Assembly (NCBI GenBank): GCA_965240325.2
Contig: OZ251225.1
Span: 248,001-312,000 of the forward strand
DNA: 64,000 bases
Source: Rebecca billardiae RCC1528
Lineage: Eukaryota > Haptophyta
Reading direction: 5' to 3'
Under the pieces are notes generated by a model. That model worked only from the letters and a program-made list of their open reading frames with translations, had not been told where the DNA came from and did no database searches. The translations under genes and the position numbers were made by a program. Position 1 is the first letter of the stretch, and each line of letters opens with the position of its first letter. This document shows positions 1 through 10,435 of this stretch, in pieces.

Positions 1-1643
1 TGCGCCCCGCCCGCGGATGACGCGCCGCGCTTGGCCGCCGCCCGCGGTGCCGCGCCGTTGGGGAGCGAGGGGCCGTGCGGCGCGATGGGCGCAGCCGGCG
101 GCGGCGCGGCTGGCAGCGCGGCGCCGATGGCGCGCGCCGATGCGCGCGGGCTGCCGCCGCTCTCCGCCTCGCTCCCTCCGCCCGCCGGCGGCGGCGGCGG
201 CGGTGGCGGCGACGGCAGCGCAGCAGCGGCCGTCGGCGCCTCGGCTGCAGCCGCGGCCCTCGGCGGTGGCGGCGCGGGTGGCACGGCGGTGGTCGGCAGC
301 GGCTTGGGCGGCAGCGGCAGCGGCGCGGCGCGCGGCGGCGCCGCCCACGCCGCCTCGCCCGCCTGCGCCTCAAGCGGCGCCAGCCTCGGCGGCGGCGGCG
401 CCAGCTCCGTCTCCACCTGCAGCGCGCTCACAAGCTCCGCCTTCATCACCTTCACGCGCCGCAGCGAGCGGATGGCGCGTTGCTTGCCCACGATGTCGCC
501 CCGCGCCTTGTGCACGCCGACGCTCTTGAGCTCGGCGTTGATCGCGAGCTTGAGCTGCGCCACGTACGCGTCCACGTCGAGCGCGCCGCACGCCACCAGC
601 CCCTCGAGCGACCCCTTGCGCGCCTCGAGCGCGCGGCGGCGCGCGGCCGCCGCCTGTGTGCCGGCGTGCGCGTACACGCCTGCGCGCGCCTCGAGCTCGT
701 CGAGCTCCCAGCTCAGCACGTCGAACGAGGCGATGCGCGCCGCGTACTCCTCGTCGTCCTCCTCCTCGTCGTCCGCGCGCGCGACCTGCGGCGCGGCGAG
801 CGCCGGCGGCGGATCCTGCGGCTGCGCGGCCGGCGGCGGCGGCGGCGGCGCACGCGGGTGCGCGCGCGCGGACGGGTGCGACGGGTGCGCGCGCGGCGGC
901 AGCGGCTCGGCAGCCGCGTCGGGCGGCGGCGGCGGCGGCGGCGGCGAGGGCTGCCCGCCTGCGCCCGGCCCCGACGCCTCCGCCGACCCCGGCTGCGCAT
1001 CGCGATGTCTGTCGGCAGCGGCCGCGCCGTGCGCGCCTTCACGCCTGCGCGCGCCAGGCGCAGAGCGCTCGCGCGTTTGCGCGTGCTCGGCGGCGTGCTC
1101 GCTCGGCTGATCCCATGGCTCGGCGGCCACGGCGTGCACTGCGCCGCGAGCGTCCATGTCGGCGTCGAGCTCTGCAGCCGTCGCCCCCGCCGCCTCCGCC
1201 GCCTCCGCCACCGCCCACGCGGCGGCCGTGCCACCGGCGTGCGAGCCGTCGCGCAGCCCGTCAGCGCGGCCGTCCGCCTCCTCGTCGCCCTCGCCGAGCG
1301 GCAGCGCCAGGATGGCGTCCGAGCGGTGGTCGAGCCGCGCGCGCGGCTCGCCGCCGCCCGCCGCGCCCACCGCCGGCTCGAGCGGCGGCAGCGGCGGCAC
1401 CGCCGAGCCGCCGCCCGCGGCCGGGCGCGCGCCGGGCGAGCACGGGCCAGAGCCCCCAGAGTCCCGCCGCGCGAACACGCGCAGTGCTGCCTGGATGGCG
1501 TCGAGGGTGGGCGGCGGCTCGGGCTCCGGCTCGGCAGGCGGCGGGCTGGGCACGCGCGCGGGCGCGGCGGGCGGCGGTGCGCGCGACGGCGGTGGCGGCG
1601 GCGGCGGTGGGTGCGCCGCCACGCCAGCATCGCCCCAGCTCCC

Positions 1644-1679
<36 letters not shown>

Positions 1680-2555
1680 GTGCGGTGTCGAGTGCGCGGG
1701 CAGCAGGTCTCCCAGCAGCTCGATCGGCGGCAGCGCGTGCGGCGGCGGTGGGTGGGCGGCCGGAGGGGGCGGCCCCGCGGGCGGCAGCAGGTCGGCGGAG
1801 GACGAGGCGCTCAGGCTGCCGTGTGCGCCGCTGAACGGCTCGGCGTGCGCGCGGCCGCAGCCCCCAGGAGGCAGCGGCGGCGGCGGCGCGTGGTGTGGCG
1901 GCGGGTAGCGCGCAGGGGTGGGCTGGGGCGGGTTCGGCGGCATGCCGTGCCGAGGGAGCAGCTCGGCAGGTGGCGAGGCGCGCGCCGCCAGCCCAGCCAG
2001 CGAGACCGTCGGCACGGCGAAGGAGGTCGCCGTCGAGCCGCCGCCGCCACCGGCCGCGGCAGAGCTCGATCGATCGCCCGGCCCCGCAGGCACAGCCGTG
2101 GGCGCGGATGGCGAGTGCTCGTGGGGCACCGCCGGCTGCGGCGCGTGGGGAGAGGCGGCAAATCCCACGGGCGCGCGCGACGAAGGCGTCGGGGGCCCGG
2201 TCAAGACAGCTGGCGGCGGCGGGACGGGCGGCGAGTGCGCGTGTGCAGCCGGCGGCGGCATCGGTGGCGGAGGCGCGCTTGCGAAGGGCGGCGCGGCCTG
2301 AGGCGGCGGCCCTGGTGGTGGCAGCGGCGGCGGCGGTAGAAAGCCACGGTCCGTGCCCGGCTGCGGCGGCGGCGGCCGCGGAGGCGGCGGCGGCGGCGGC
2401 CCAGTCGCCGCGCCGGCCGCGTGCGCGGCGCGCGGAGTGTCGCACACCGTGCAGCGCGAGGCCGAGGGCGGGTTGATGAGCGTACATGCCTCGCAGCTCC
2501 ACTCGGCGTCGAGTGCCGCCCCCGGTCCGAACGGAGGCGGCGGCAGCGCGTACAT
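1..2555 (-). CDS. RanBP2-type zinc finger, proline-rich protein (3' end off window)
   Basis: A frame opens at an ATG (complement 2553-2555) and stays open to base 1, at least 851 codons with no stop, so the C-terminus lies outside the window. Residues about 14-40 form a textbook RanBP2 zinc finger: W-x-C-x2-C-T-x3-N-x6-C-x2-C, seen as EWSCEACTLIN then SRCTVCD. Such fingers usually bind ubiquitin or single-stranded RNA. A long Pro/Ala/Gly-rich stretch follows (about residues 45-590). An acidic run (DDEEEDDEE, near base 765) leads into a charged, probably helical segment (bases about 760-410, containing WELDELEARAG and VDAYVAQLKLAIN), then more Pro/Ala-rich sequence. The helical segment is the only other part that looks folded, and I do not recognise it. 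The gene is head-to-head with Rpn5. The function could be ubiquitin- or RNA-related, but the sequence does not decide. Confidence 0.75.
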
Positions 2556-2778
2556 GTCAACACGCTGACGTCCGCCGGGCGTGGGAAGGACCACTTCGCG
2601 TGTGCCTGGCCTGCTTGCTGACCAAGGTGATGTGCTTGGCCTCCTTGTGCAGTCTATGCCGGCACGGCAGCCATGGCTGCCCCGGCCGGCGCGGGCAAAG
2701 TCCGGGCGCACTCGCGCAGCAGGCGCCTCACGCAGCAGCGCGCCCGCCGCTGCACGGCGGCATTCACGCGCGCCGGGC
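2556..2778. promoter_or_regulatory. Bidirectional promoter interval, zinc-finger gene / Rpn5
   Basis: These 223 bp separate the two start codons of a divergent gene pair. Both reading frames stay open upstream of their ATGs, so each 5' UTR or a longer N-terminus could lie here. No TATA box is obvious. Assignment as a shared promoter rests on geometry only. Confidence 0.35.
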
Positions 2779-4221
2779 ATGACGTTTGAGAAGGAGATCG
2801 AGGCGAACCGCGACCTGGCGCTGCGCGCCGGGCAGGTGCAGGACGCGGTGGATGCGCTCCTCGCCCTCGAGCGCACAGCACGCCTGGCCGGCGACATCCC
2901 CGGCACGACCGAGGTGGTCGTTGCGATCGTGAAGATTGTGCACGACGCCAACAACTGGACGATGCTCAACGAGACCATCCAGCTGCTGGCGAAGCGGCGA
3001 GCGCAGCTGAAGCAGGTGCGCGCCGCGTGCGCCGGCCGAACGAACCCGACCCCGCCCGCGAGGCTCACGAGCCCCATCGGCGCATCCGCCGCCGCCGCGC
3101 CGCCCGCGCCGCGCGTGCGTGCCGGCCGCCGCTCCGCCGCTGGAACCGCGCAGGCGATCCAGGCGATGGTGCAGGAGGCCACCAAGTGGGTGGACGAGCA
3201 GAAGGACGCGGCGCTCAAGCTCGAGCTCATCTCCACGCTGCGCGCGGTGACGGAGGGCAAAATCTACGTCGAGGTCGAGCGCGCACGGCTGTCGCTCACG
3301 CTCGCGCAGATGCACGAGGCCGAGGGCAAGCTGGAGGAGGCGCGCTCGGTGCTGCAGGACACGCAGGTGGAGACGCTCGGCGGGATGGACAAGCGCGAGA
3401 AGACCGAGTTCATCCTGCAGCAGGTGCGCCTCTGCCTCGAGACCGGCGACTTTGTGCGCGCGTGGATCATGGCGAAGAAGATCAACCTCAAGTTCTTTGA
3501 CGACGGCTCGCTCGACGACCTCAAGGTGCGCTACTTCCACCTCGTCACGAGGTACCACATGTTCAACAAGGACACGCTCGAGCTGTTCCGCGCGTTCCAG
3601 TCGCTCTTCGACACGAAGACCATCCGCGACGACCCCGCGCTGCGCGACGAGGCGCTCAAGCTCGCGGTGGTGTACCTGCTGCTCTCGCCCTTCTCCAACG
3701 AGCAGCACGACCAGATGCACCGGCTCAAGCCGACCAAGGAGCTGAGCGGGCTGCCGCTGTACGCGCGGCTGCTCGAGCTGTTCACCACGCACGAGATCTT
3801 CGTGTACGCGGACGTGCAGGCCGAGCTCGAGGCGGAGATCGCGCCCGGCGGCCCGCTCGGCCGCGCGCTCTCGCAGTTTGGCGGCACGCAGGCGCACATC
3901 TGCGAGGCGATGCACCTGCGGGTCGTGCAGCACAACGTGCGCGTGCTCGAGAAGTTCTACAAGCGCATATCGGTGGCGCGCGCCGCGGCGCTGCTCAAGG
4001 TGAGCGAGGCGGACACCGAGCGGGAGCTCTCCGAGATGGTGACGAGCGGCTCGGTGTACGCGCGCATCGACCGCCCCGCCGGCGTCGTCACGTTCAAACG
4101 GCCGCAGCAGCCGAACGAGCTGCTCAACGATTGGTCGGGGAACATCTCGCAGCTGCTCAACCTCGTCGAGTCGACGTGCCACCAGATCCACAAGGAGACG
4201 ATGGTGCACAACGTGGCCTGA
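2779..4221 (+). CDS. PSMD12: 26S proteasome regulatory subunit Rpn5 (PSMD12), one intron
   Basis: A lid subunit of the 19S regulatory particle of the proteasome, which helps hold the Rpn11 deubiquitinase in the lid. The match runs end to end: KRRAQLKQ, the TEGKIYVEVERARL block, RLCLETGDF, KKINLKFF, and a C-terminal PCI domain (about residues 255-420) with LNDWSGNISQLLNLVE near the end. The predicted length of 434 aa is close to the usual 440-456. Exon 1 is 2779-3015. An intron at 3016-3153 (GTGCGC...CGCAG, 138 bp) interrupts LKQ|AIQAMVQ, exactly where a Gly/Pro/Ala-rich insert without homology would otherwise sit. Exon 2 is 3154-4221. The intron is a multiple of three with no stop, so it reads through if retained. 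The start at 2779 (MTFEKEIEAN) was chosen because homology begins there, although the frame is open upstream. Confidence 0.93.
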   Translation: MTFEKEIEANRDLALRAGQVQDAVDALLALERTARLAGDIPGTTEVVVAIVKIVHDANNWTMLNETIQLLAKRRAQLKQVRAACAGRTNPTPPARLTSPIGASAAAAPPAPRVRAGRRSAAGTAQAIQAMVQEATKWVDEQKDAALKLELISTLRAVTEGKIYVEVERARLSLTLAQMHEAEGKLEEARSVLQDTQVETLGGMDKREKTEFILQQVRLCLETGDFVRAWIMAKKINLKFFDDGSLDDLKVRYFHLVTRYHMFNKDTLELFRAFQSLFDTKTIRDDPALRDEALKLAVVYLLLSPFSNEQHDQMHRLKPTKELSGLPLYARLLELFTTHEIFVYADVQAELEAEIAPGGPLGRALSQFGGTQAHICEAMHLRVVQHNVRVLEKFYKRISVARAAALLKVSEADTERELSEMVTSGSVYARIDRPAGVVTFKRPQQPNELLNDWSGNISQLLNLVESTCHQIHKETMVHNVA

Positions 4222-5419
4222 GCGGGGCACGCACGCGCCGCCGGGGTGGCTCGCGAGGGGCGCCGTGCGGCCGCACACGCGGCGCGAGGGGGCTGCGCAC
4301 GCCGGGCCGAGTGGCCCACCGCGGAGTGCTGCCGGCGCTCACCACTGCTAACGACGGCCAGGCTGCCGCGACTCCATCCGACTCGTGTCTCATCGCGCGG
4401 GAGGCCGACAGAGCTTGGGCCGGCAGCGTGCTATGTGACCGCGTCTGTCGGACGTCGCGGAGCACGCGCACTACGGGTTCAGCTGACGCCAGAAGGGCCG
4501 AACCCGCGAACCGGCACATTGATTGTACTGCGAGTGCCGCTGAGAAGCAGTAGTCTGTGTGAGTGTGACGCCGGCATGGCCCGCGGCACGACTGAGCATG
4601 CACCAAGTCTGCGGCCCAGGCCGGGGCAGCCGCGCACCGTACCCCGGTGCCCAATCCGCCCATGATATGTGGGGTTATTGGCACCCATCTCACACCGCGC
4701 GTCTGTCGGCGTCGAGCGGCCAGTCCTGCCGCGCGCTCGGCCCGAGCGCTGGCTGCCGCTCGCACGTTGTTTTCCGAGGACCAAAATCCCATATGAATTA
4801 TGATACAATGTATGAAGTCTGGTATCTCGCCGCGTGGCTCCGCCCTGCCCGCGGCGTGTGCCTCGCCTCCTCGCTGCATCTGGATGGCGCAGGCGCTTCG
4901 AGGACGGCTAGACATATATATATATCTGCTGATATATCGTCGTCGACGATATATGTAATGTGATGACGATGACGACGACATATATCAGATGATGACTATA
5001 TATATATGACGACATCGGATTACAGATGATATATATATATTAAGTATATAATAATTATATATTCGCGACGTTGATATGTAATAACGCGATGATGATGATT
5101 GATGTGATGCGCTGATGCTACGACCGGTAAAAATCTTGCGGGCGGCGTCGGCAGCCTCTGCCTAGGCCCGCCCTAGGGTGTCCCATTCGAAATATTTGAC
5201 AGGCGTGGAAGCAGTCGCCTGCAGTAGTACGTCGCCATTCGCCAGTCGGGCGTGGACCGAGACGGTCTTGCCGAGCTAGCTCGCGCCAAAGTGCCAGCGC
5301 GGCATCATCATCTCAGGCATGAGCCAGCCGTCGCCACGCGGCACGCGCGCCCGTTTCCCAGGGTCAGAGGGTGGTCTCCGCCACCGTCGACCCGGGACCC
5401 CCGTCGGAGGTCCCGGCGC
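4222..5419. other. Intergenic, convergent 3' ends, with AT-rich patch
   Basis: No convincing gene. Rpn5 and the oxidoreductase converge on this gap. Bases about 4910-5060 switch abruptly from GC-rich to TA-rich sequence with TA runs. A perfect palindrome with 11-bp arms lies at 4932-4954 (arm atatatcgtcg around a single t). It could mark 3' end signals or a satellite patch. No element was recognised. Confidence 0.5.
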
Positions 5420-6679
5420 TTACTCGACATACAGCTTCATGCCCGCGGCGTTGAGTCGGTCGACGAGCACCTGGCCGAGCGCACTCGCGGGCGTGAGCAC
5501 GCCGCCCTTTGGGTCGCACTTCTCGCGCTGGAGCGCGAGGCAGAGCGCAGACTCGATCGACATGAGCGCGGTCGCCTTGTACCCGGGGTCGCCGGCGGTG
5601 CCGCTCTGCACGTGCGCCGTGACGACGTGCTTCGCGCCGCCGTCGGCGTGGGCGATGACGCGCGCGTTGAAGTAGCCCGCGTCCTGCGCCGCCTTGGACG
5701 GCCCCTCGCCCGGCCTGGGCAGCAGCCCCAGCTTGAAGAGCAGCCCGCGCACAGGCGGCACGGCGAGGCTGAGCACCGCCGTCGAGAGGCCAAACACCAT
5801 CAGCGCGGCGACGGGGAGGCTCGGGCACTCGGCGACCTCGGAGTACGCCATGCTCCGCCCGTACGTGTACGAGAGCAGCGCATTCGACTTGCGCACGACC
5901 GGCGCGTTCACCGGCGCCATCACAAAGGGCGCCGTCCACTTCTTGACCGCGTCGTTGTACCCGATCACGCGGGGCGCGCACGCGAGCGTGCCCGTGTCCG
6001 GGCCGCCGGTGGCACCGGCCGGGTCGAGGGCGTACGCGCCGCGCTCGGCGGCCGCAGACGCGCCCGGCAGGCTGTTCCCGCCCGCCATCAGCGCGAGCAC
6101 CGTCGCCAGCGTGCCGCCGGAGAAGCCGCCGCTCGCGCTGCCGTGCAGCATCGTCATCTTCGAGCAGCCGCAGCCGTGCCGGCTGCGCATCGCGCTCGCG
6201 GCCATGAACGCGCCGAGGTCCGAGGGCACCGAGTCAAAGCCGCAGCCGTGCAGCACGACCGCCTGCGACGCGACGCACGCCTCGTGGTGCTTGTCGTACG
6301 ACTCGCGGTGCAGCGGCACCTCGCCTGTGATGTCCACGTAGTGCGTGCCGTGCTTGGCGCACAGCTCGACGACGGGGAGCGCCTTGTCGATGAAGGGCGT
6401 GCCCGCGTAGTTGGCAACCACACGCGTGGACGAGATCACCCGCTCGAGCGCCTCGAGGTCCGTCACGTCACACACGAGCTTCTCGACCCCCTCGCGCGAC
6501 GCGAGCGATGCGAGCACGTTATCGAGCTTGCTCGCAGAGCGGCCGGCGATCGCCCAGCGCACGGTCGTGGAGGGGGAGGCGGCCGGGCTGTAGTGTCGTG
6601 AGAGGTACTGCGCCGCGAGCTTGCCAGTGAAGCCCGTGGCGCCGAGCACCACCACGTCGTACTTCGGGCTCGTCGGCAT
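5420..6679 (-). CDS. SCCPDH: Saccharopine dehydrogenase-like oxidoreductase (SCCPDH family)
   Basis: A 419-aa protein, close to the usual 420-430 aa of the SCCPDH / trans-acting enoyl reductase family. The N-terminus MPTSPKYDVVVLGATGFTG is a Rossmann NAD(P)-binding motif (GATGFTG, about residues 12-18). Family landmarks follow: NYAGTPFIDKALPVVELCAKHGTHYVDITGE, split here as NYAGTPF and THYVDITGE; then HGCGFDSVPSD, GSASGGFSGGT, and a hydrophobic segment before PPVRGLLFKLGLLP typical of membrane- or lipid-droplet-associated members. The C-terminus has DPGYKATALMSIESALCLA. Despite the name, these proteins are not shown to act on saccharopine, and the substrate is unknown here. The ATG at 6677-6679 was chosen because the Rossmann strand begins within ten residues. 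Uninterrupted, with no intron seen. Confidence 0.92.
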   Translation of the reverse strand: MPTSPKYDVVVLGATGFTGKLAAQYLSRHYSPAASPSTTVRWAIAGRSASKLDNVLASLASREGVEKLVCDVTDLEALERVISSTRVVANYAGTPFIDKALPVVELCAKHGTHYVDITGEVPLHRESYDKHHEACVASQAVVLHGCGFDSVPSDLGAFMAASAMRSRHGCGCSKMTMLHGSASGGFSGGTLATVLALMAGGNSLPGASAAAERGAYALDPAGATGGPDTGTLACAPRVIGYNDAVKKWTAPFVMAPVNAPVVRKSNALLSYTYGRSMAYSEVAECPSLPVAALMVFGLSTAVLSLAVPPVRGLLFKLGLLPRPGEGPSKAAQDAGYFNARVIAHADGGAKHVVTAHVQSGTAGDPGYKATALMSIESALCLALQREKCDPKGGVLTPASALGQVLVDRLNAAGMKLYVE

Positions 6680-7017
6680 GCTCGCACAGCTTGGCGGAGG
6701 CGGGCGTGAGTGCGCGCGCGGCGAGGCGGGCGACCGCGCCAGCCAAGTCGCACACTGCTGACCAGCAGTCTTGCGCACACGTGCGGAGCTGAGCGGAAGC
6801 CAATGCTCATGCGAGCGCCCGGGAACTTCAGCCGCCGGTTTGGCGCCCACGCGGCGGCGACGACGGGCGTAGACGGGGCCCGTGGCGGCGGCGCAGGCGC
6901 GGCCGAGAACGTCACGGCCGTGGTGGGCAAGGGCCGTGGTGCCAAGGGTTGACGAGTGACGGGGTTGCGACTCCCCCTGGGCTCCTCAGCAGTCAGCGCA
7001 CGCGCCGGCGCGCTTCC
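6680..7017. promoter_or_regulatory. Divergent intergenic interval, SCCPDH / 7018 gene
   Basis: 338 bp between divergent start codons, GC-rich with no TATA motif. It must hold the 5' UTRs and promoters of both genes. The rightward frame is open from about 6950, so a longer N-terminus from an upstream non-ATG codon is possible but not favoured. Confidence 0.35.
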
Positions 7018-8853
7018 ATGCTCCCTCCTTGCTGTGGTGATGTGGCGCGTCGCCGACGCCATCTGCTGCTGGCGCTAGCGCTCACCCTCATCGAGGACTG
7101 TGGGGCCCTCGCACAGATGGCCTCGCCGACGGCACGCCTTCGGTACGACTGGAGGCCTCAAGCCATGTTTGGCGTCCCTGCGCTGGCAGGCGGCGAGGTG
7201 ACACCCAAGCTGGCCAGGCTCTGCGACGGTGCCTCGGGAAATGCGTCCGGTGGCCGCGGCAGTACCGGCTGCAACGCGCCACGCGTGATGCCGACACTAC
7301 GCGGTCCGCACTTGCCGCAGCCACCCGCTGGCTCGTCGCCAATGGTGCAGCAGAATGCACCGGTGGCCAGGCTCCGTCCGCGCGAGATTCGACACCTGGG
7401 CGTCCCTGACGCGCGCTACGTGATGCTCTTCTGCAGGAGGTACCACCAGTGTGCTGCCACCGCGATCAATCGCAGGGACACCCAGCAGTACGTCCGCGAG
7501 GGCGCGGACTACACGCCCGTCGACGGCACGAGCGAGGAGAGGACCGACGATTCGCTCGGGGTTGCGCTCCTGGACGGCGCATTCAACCAGGTTGCGCGCG
7601 GCGTGATGGTGCGGGTCACGTCCTGCCCCTCGTCTCTCTCGGACTGCCGCTTCCTCCGCGAGCCGTGCGAGGTGGGTGTGGGTACCTGTCTGGGCGGCAA
7701 GGGTGGCCTGTGGGCGTCCTGCCTCTGCCGTCCGATCGAGGCGGCCAACAAGTACGCAGTGGGGCCGCTGGTGCTCGAATGTGTGCGCGGAGCGCGTGGC
7801 ACAGGCGCATGTGCGCTGCGTGCGAAGCTGCTCGTTGAGACCCACGGCGGATACATCTTTGCAGCGAGGAACGCAGAAGGCCGTGCGCTTGGTGTGCGGC
7901 CAAAACGGCGGGACCGCAACCTGCTGCCCTTCTGGTACAAGGAGAGGCTGCATGTGCTGTGGAGCTTGGCCCCCTCGGGCTGGAGTCCTCTGCGACAGGG
8001 GCCTGCGCCGGCTGTTGTGATGGTGAACGCCAGCCTGGAGAGCGCCAGGCCCAACGAGTGCCCCCTCTGCTTCCGCAGGTTCAGCGCGGCCGACGTGCCG
8101 CCCAGCCGCGTCTTGCCGTTGGCCAGGCTGGAGATGGGCGCGCAGCCTGCGCAGACAGACGTGAAGGGTGGCTGGGCTGGTGGCAAGGCCAGCAGCAGCG
8201 CCACTGCTGCGGCCGCTCGCCCAAGCACTGGCACCGCCGTGCCCACCGCCTCCGAGGCCAAGGCGTGGGTATCGCTGATGCGGACGCATGCGGGCATGCG
8301 ATCGGTGGTCCCTCGAATACACCTCTCAGCTGGCCCCCTCTTCCTCACGCAGAGTCATGAGCTGCTGCTCGCGGTGCACGTGCACGTGGGCGAGAATGAG
8401 CCGGGGCTGACGCCGAGCTCATCAGTGGATCCTGCGGAACTGTCCCATGCGGCGCGCGCGCAGCTCGACGCAGACGACGCTCCGGTCTTCAGATACGGCC
8501 ACCACTACACCCAAATCATGCTCACCCTCGACGCGCACCCGCCCTTCGCCATCCGCCGGCTCGGCCCCGAGTGGTGCTTCCCTGCGCTGGGCTCAGCTGC
8601 GGGCTCTGCTGAGCGGCAAGACGACTGCGAGGGCATCCAATTCATCCTGGGCATGGAGCCGGTGCAGAGTGACGAGCAGCATCAGCACCGTCGTCATCAA
8701 AGCGGCGGAGGAGGGAATTCGTCATCCCGCCTGCTCTTATTCTCGTATGGCGTGAACGATTGCGCGGCTAGTGTGGCACAGGTGTTGCTCGACGACGTGC
8801 TCAGTGGGCTGCGCTCGGTGTGGCAATGGCTCGGAGCCCATCATCATATATGA
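7018..8853 (+). CDS. Uncharacterised secreted or Golgi-type protein with beta-propeller-like C-terminus
   Basis: A 611-aa single-exon frame that I do not recognise as a named family. The first ATG gives MLPPCCGDVARRRRHLLLAL followed by more hydrophobic residues (about 13-30): a basic cluster then a hydrophobic core, as in a signal peptide or type II membrane anchor. The middle holds scattered Cys pairs, including ECPLCFRRF (about residue 347), and an Ala/Ser-rich spacer at about 390-415. The C-terminal third has YGHHYTQIMLTLDAHPPFAI (about residue 490), CEGIQFILGM, and LLLFSYGVNDCAASVAQVLL (about 572-592). A ...FxxGM...L.SYGVND pattern recalls the last blades of GH43/GH130-like five-bladed propellers and related glycosyltransferase-associated domains. 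That resemblance is from memory and not decisive. A carbohydrate-active role in the secretory pathway is the best guess. Confidence 0.6.
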   Translation: MLPPCCGDVARRRRHLLLALALTLIEDCGALAQMASPTARLRYDWRPQAMFGVPALAGGEVTPKLARLCDGASGNASGGRGSTGCNAPRVMPTLRGPHLPQPPAGSSPMVQQNAPVARLRPREIRHLGVPDARYVMLFCRRYHQCAATAINRRDTQQYVREGADYTPVDGTSEERTDDSLGVALLDGAFNQVARGVMVRVTSCPSSLSDCRFLREPCEVGVGTCLGGKGGLWASCLCRPIEAANKYAVGPLVLECVRGARGTGACALRAKLLVETHGGYIFAARNAEGRALGVRPKRRDRNLLPFWYKERLHVLWSLAPSGWSPLRQGPAPAVVMVNASLESARPNECPLCFRRFSAADVPPSRVLPLARLEMGAQPAQTDVKGGWAGGKASSSATAAAARPSTGTAVPTASEAKAWVSLMRTHAGMRSVVPRIHLSAGPLFLTQSHELLLAVHVHVGENEPGLTPSSSVDPAELSHAARAQLDADDAPVFRYGHHYTQIMLTLDAHPPFAIRRLGPEWCFPALGSAAGSAERQDDCEGIQFILGMEPVQSDEQHQHRRHQSGGGGNSSSRLLLFSYGVNDCAASVAQVLLDDVLSGLRSVWQWLGAHHHI

Positions 8854-9669
8854 CGATGCTGAGGCTCCGCGGCTTCGATCGTCCGCGTCGGTTGATCCGT
8901 TGACCCCCCCAGTCGTCCGGACGTCCGGTCACCAGGAGGGCGCGGCCGTTAGGGGGTCAACCGGAGCGCTGAAGCCGCCTGAGGAGATCGAGCACTGCGT
9001 GCGCTATTTAGTCGGATAGAATAACCTTGCTAGTCCTCAGCTGGCAAACTGCCGCGCGCGCGCGCGCGCGGGCGCACAAGTTCCCGCTCCCCCCACTGCG
9101 TCCTTGCTTTTATGTGCGGCCCCCGACCAGAACGAGTGAGGGGGCGGACGCCCGGGCCTTTCAGCCCGAGCGCCCTTGTTATTGTTAGTGGCTTTGCCTC
9201 CGCCATCTCCTTACGCGAGCAAGCAGAAAGCAGAGGCTCACCGCGAGACGAGGTTCATCGACGTTTGTACATTTGACCTCGGCTTCGCGGGAGTGGTCGA
9301 TTGGTGAGCCCAACGTTTGTTCAAGCAAGTTACAGTGTCTCTGAACTTGTGGGCGGTCTAGTCTCGATATTGATGTTGTTGCCGAACCAGCAATGTTCCA
9401 TCCGATGATTCGTCCGCTTTCTTTTTGGGGCAGAGCAGGACTCCATGGTCACCGCTGAAGTAAGCGATAGTATATGCTTTGTTCGTCATTGTCGTTTGCC
9501 AGGGACCCACTGACTGTGGATACCTTGGGCAACAGACAACGATTCCCCTTTCCTTTCCTACGATGAAATAAGGAAAAAGCGCATAAGGATGGTTGTTGAA
9601 GCCGTTTTCATTGGCTTCAACAGGCTCGGCTTGCTCGCCGGAAAAGAAGCACCGCTGCCCTGTTTATTC
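8854..9669. other. Intergenic, no gene seen
   Basis: A mixed-composition spacer after the 7018 gene. It contains a pure CG dinucleotide run at about 9054-9071 and otherwise unstructured sequence. No reading frame with family similarity or sustained GC3-rich codon use was found. Confidence 0.5.
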
Positions 9670-10131
9670 GGGGCGATGGCCGACGCGACGGGAGTGGTGG
9701 GTTTGGCAGTCCGCGGCGGTTATCGCGTTATGACTGCCGCGTTGCTGCTCCGCCGCCGCCCGTGCCCCTCCCCGCTAGGTGGGCGTATACCTGGCCGGAC
9801 GCGGGCTCGGCGCTCGCAGCGGCATCGCCGGAGTGACCGCACGGTGACGAGATGTGAGTCGGAAGCAGCTCGCCTTTGCGGCGCGGGTACCAAGCGGAAA
9901 GTGAGCGTACCTGCAGGCGGGCCGACCCTCGGCGTGACAGGCGCACCTTCGGGGCCGGTCAGGGCAGCCCACGTCGTGCAGCCGACCGCTTCCGCCGCGA
10001 CTGCCCCCCGGCGCACCCTGCCCCGGCCGACGCCTGAGCACAGCGGCCCCGCCCGGGCCCGGGGCCCCCAGGCGGCAGGCCGCGGCGGCGCCGGCACACT
10101 CACGGACAGCCAGCGGCGCTCCTCCGCCTCC
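9670..10131 (+). repeat. 462-bp dispersed direct repeat, copy 1
   Basis: Bases 9670-10131 match 13887-14348 essentially without difference: all conceptual translations of the two copies agree through the unit. Nothing outside the boundaries aligns. It encodes no recognised protein. The high identity implies a recent duplication or a mobile repeat family. Strand is arbitrary. Confidence 0.85.
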
Positions 10132-10435
10132 TTCGCTCCCCGTTCCTCGTTGTCCCCCCCTGGCGTGGTGCGCGTGCATCACGCTCGAACTCTCACGATG
10201 CTGCTTCGGCGTCCTTCTGCGGCGGCATCCGACGGTCGTGCGCACTGCGAGGCGGAGCGCGAGGTGCTGGGCACTGCCGTCCGTCGTGCTCCCTCCTCCT
10301 CATGGCCCACTGCTTTACTCGAGGGGAACGCTCAGCGCCTTCTGCTTCTCTCATCCGCTCGTGCGCGACCACGCTTGTGCTGGGTGTCCTTCTGAGGCGT
10401 CCGGTGGCCGGGCGCACATCGGGGGCGCACATCGG

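Noticed and set aside
75-2339. Long rightward Arg-rich frame over the left end
   Set aside because: Arg/Gly low complexity typical of antisense GC-rich DNA; the opposite strand carries a clear RanBP2 zinc finger.
2764-4278. Leftward frame covering Rpn5
   Set aside because: Antisense of a strongly conserved proteasome subunit.
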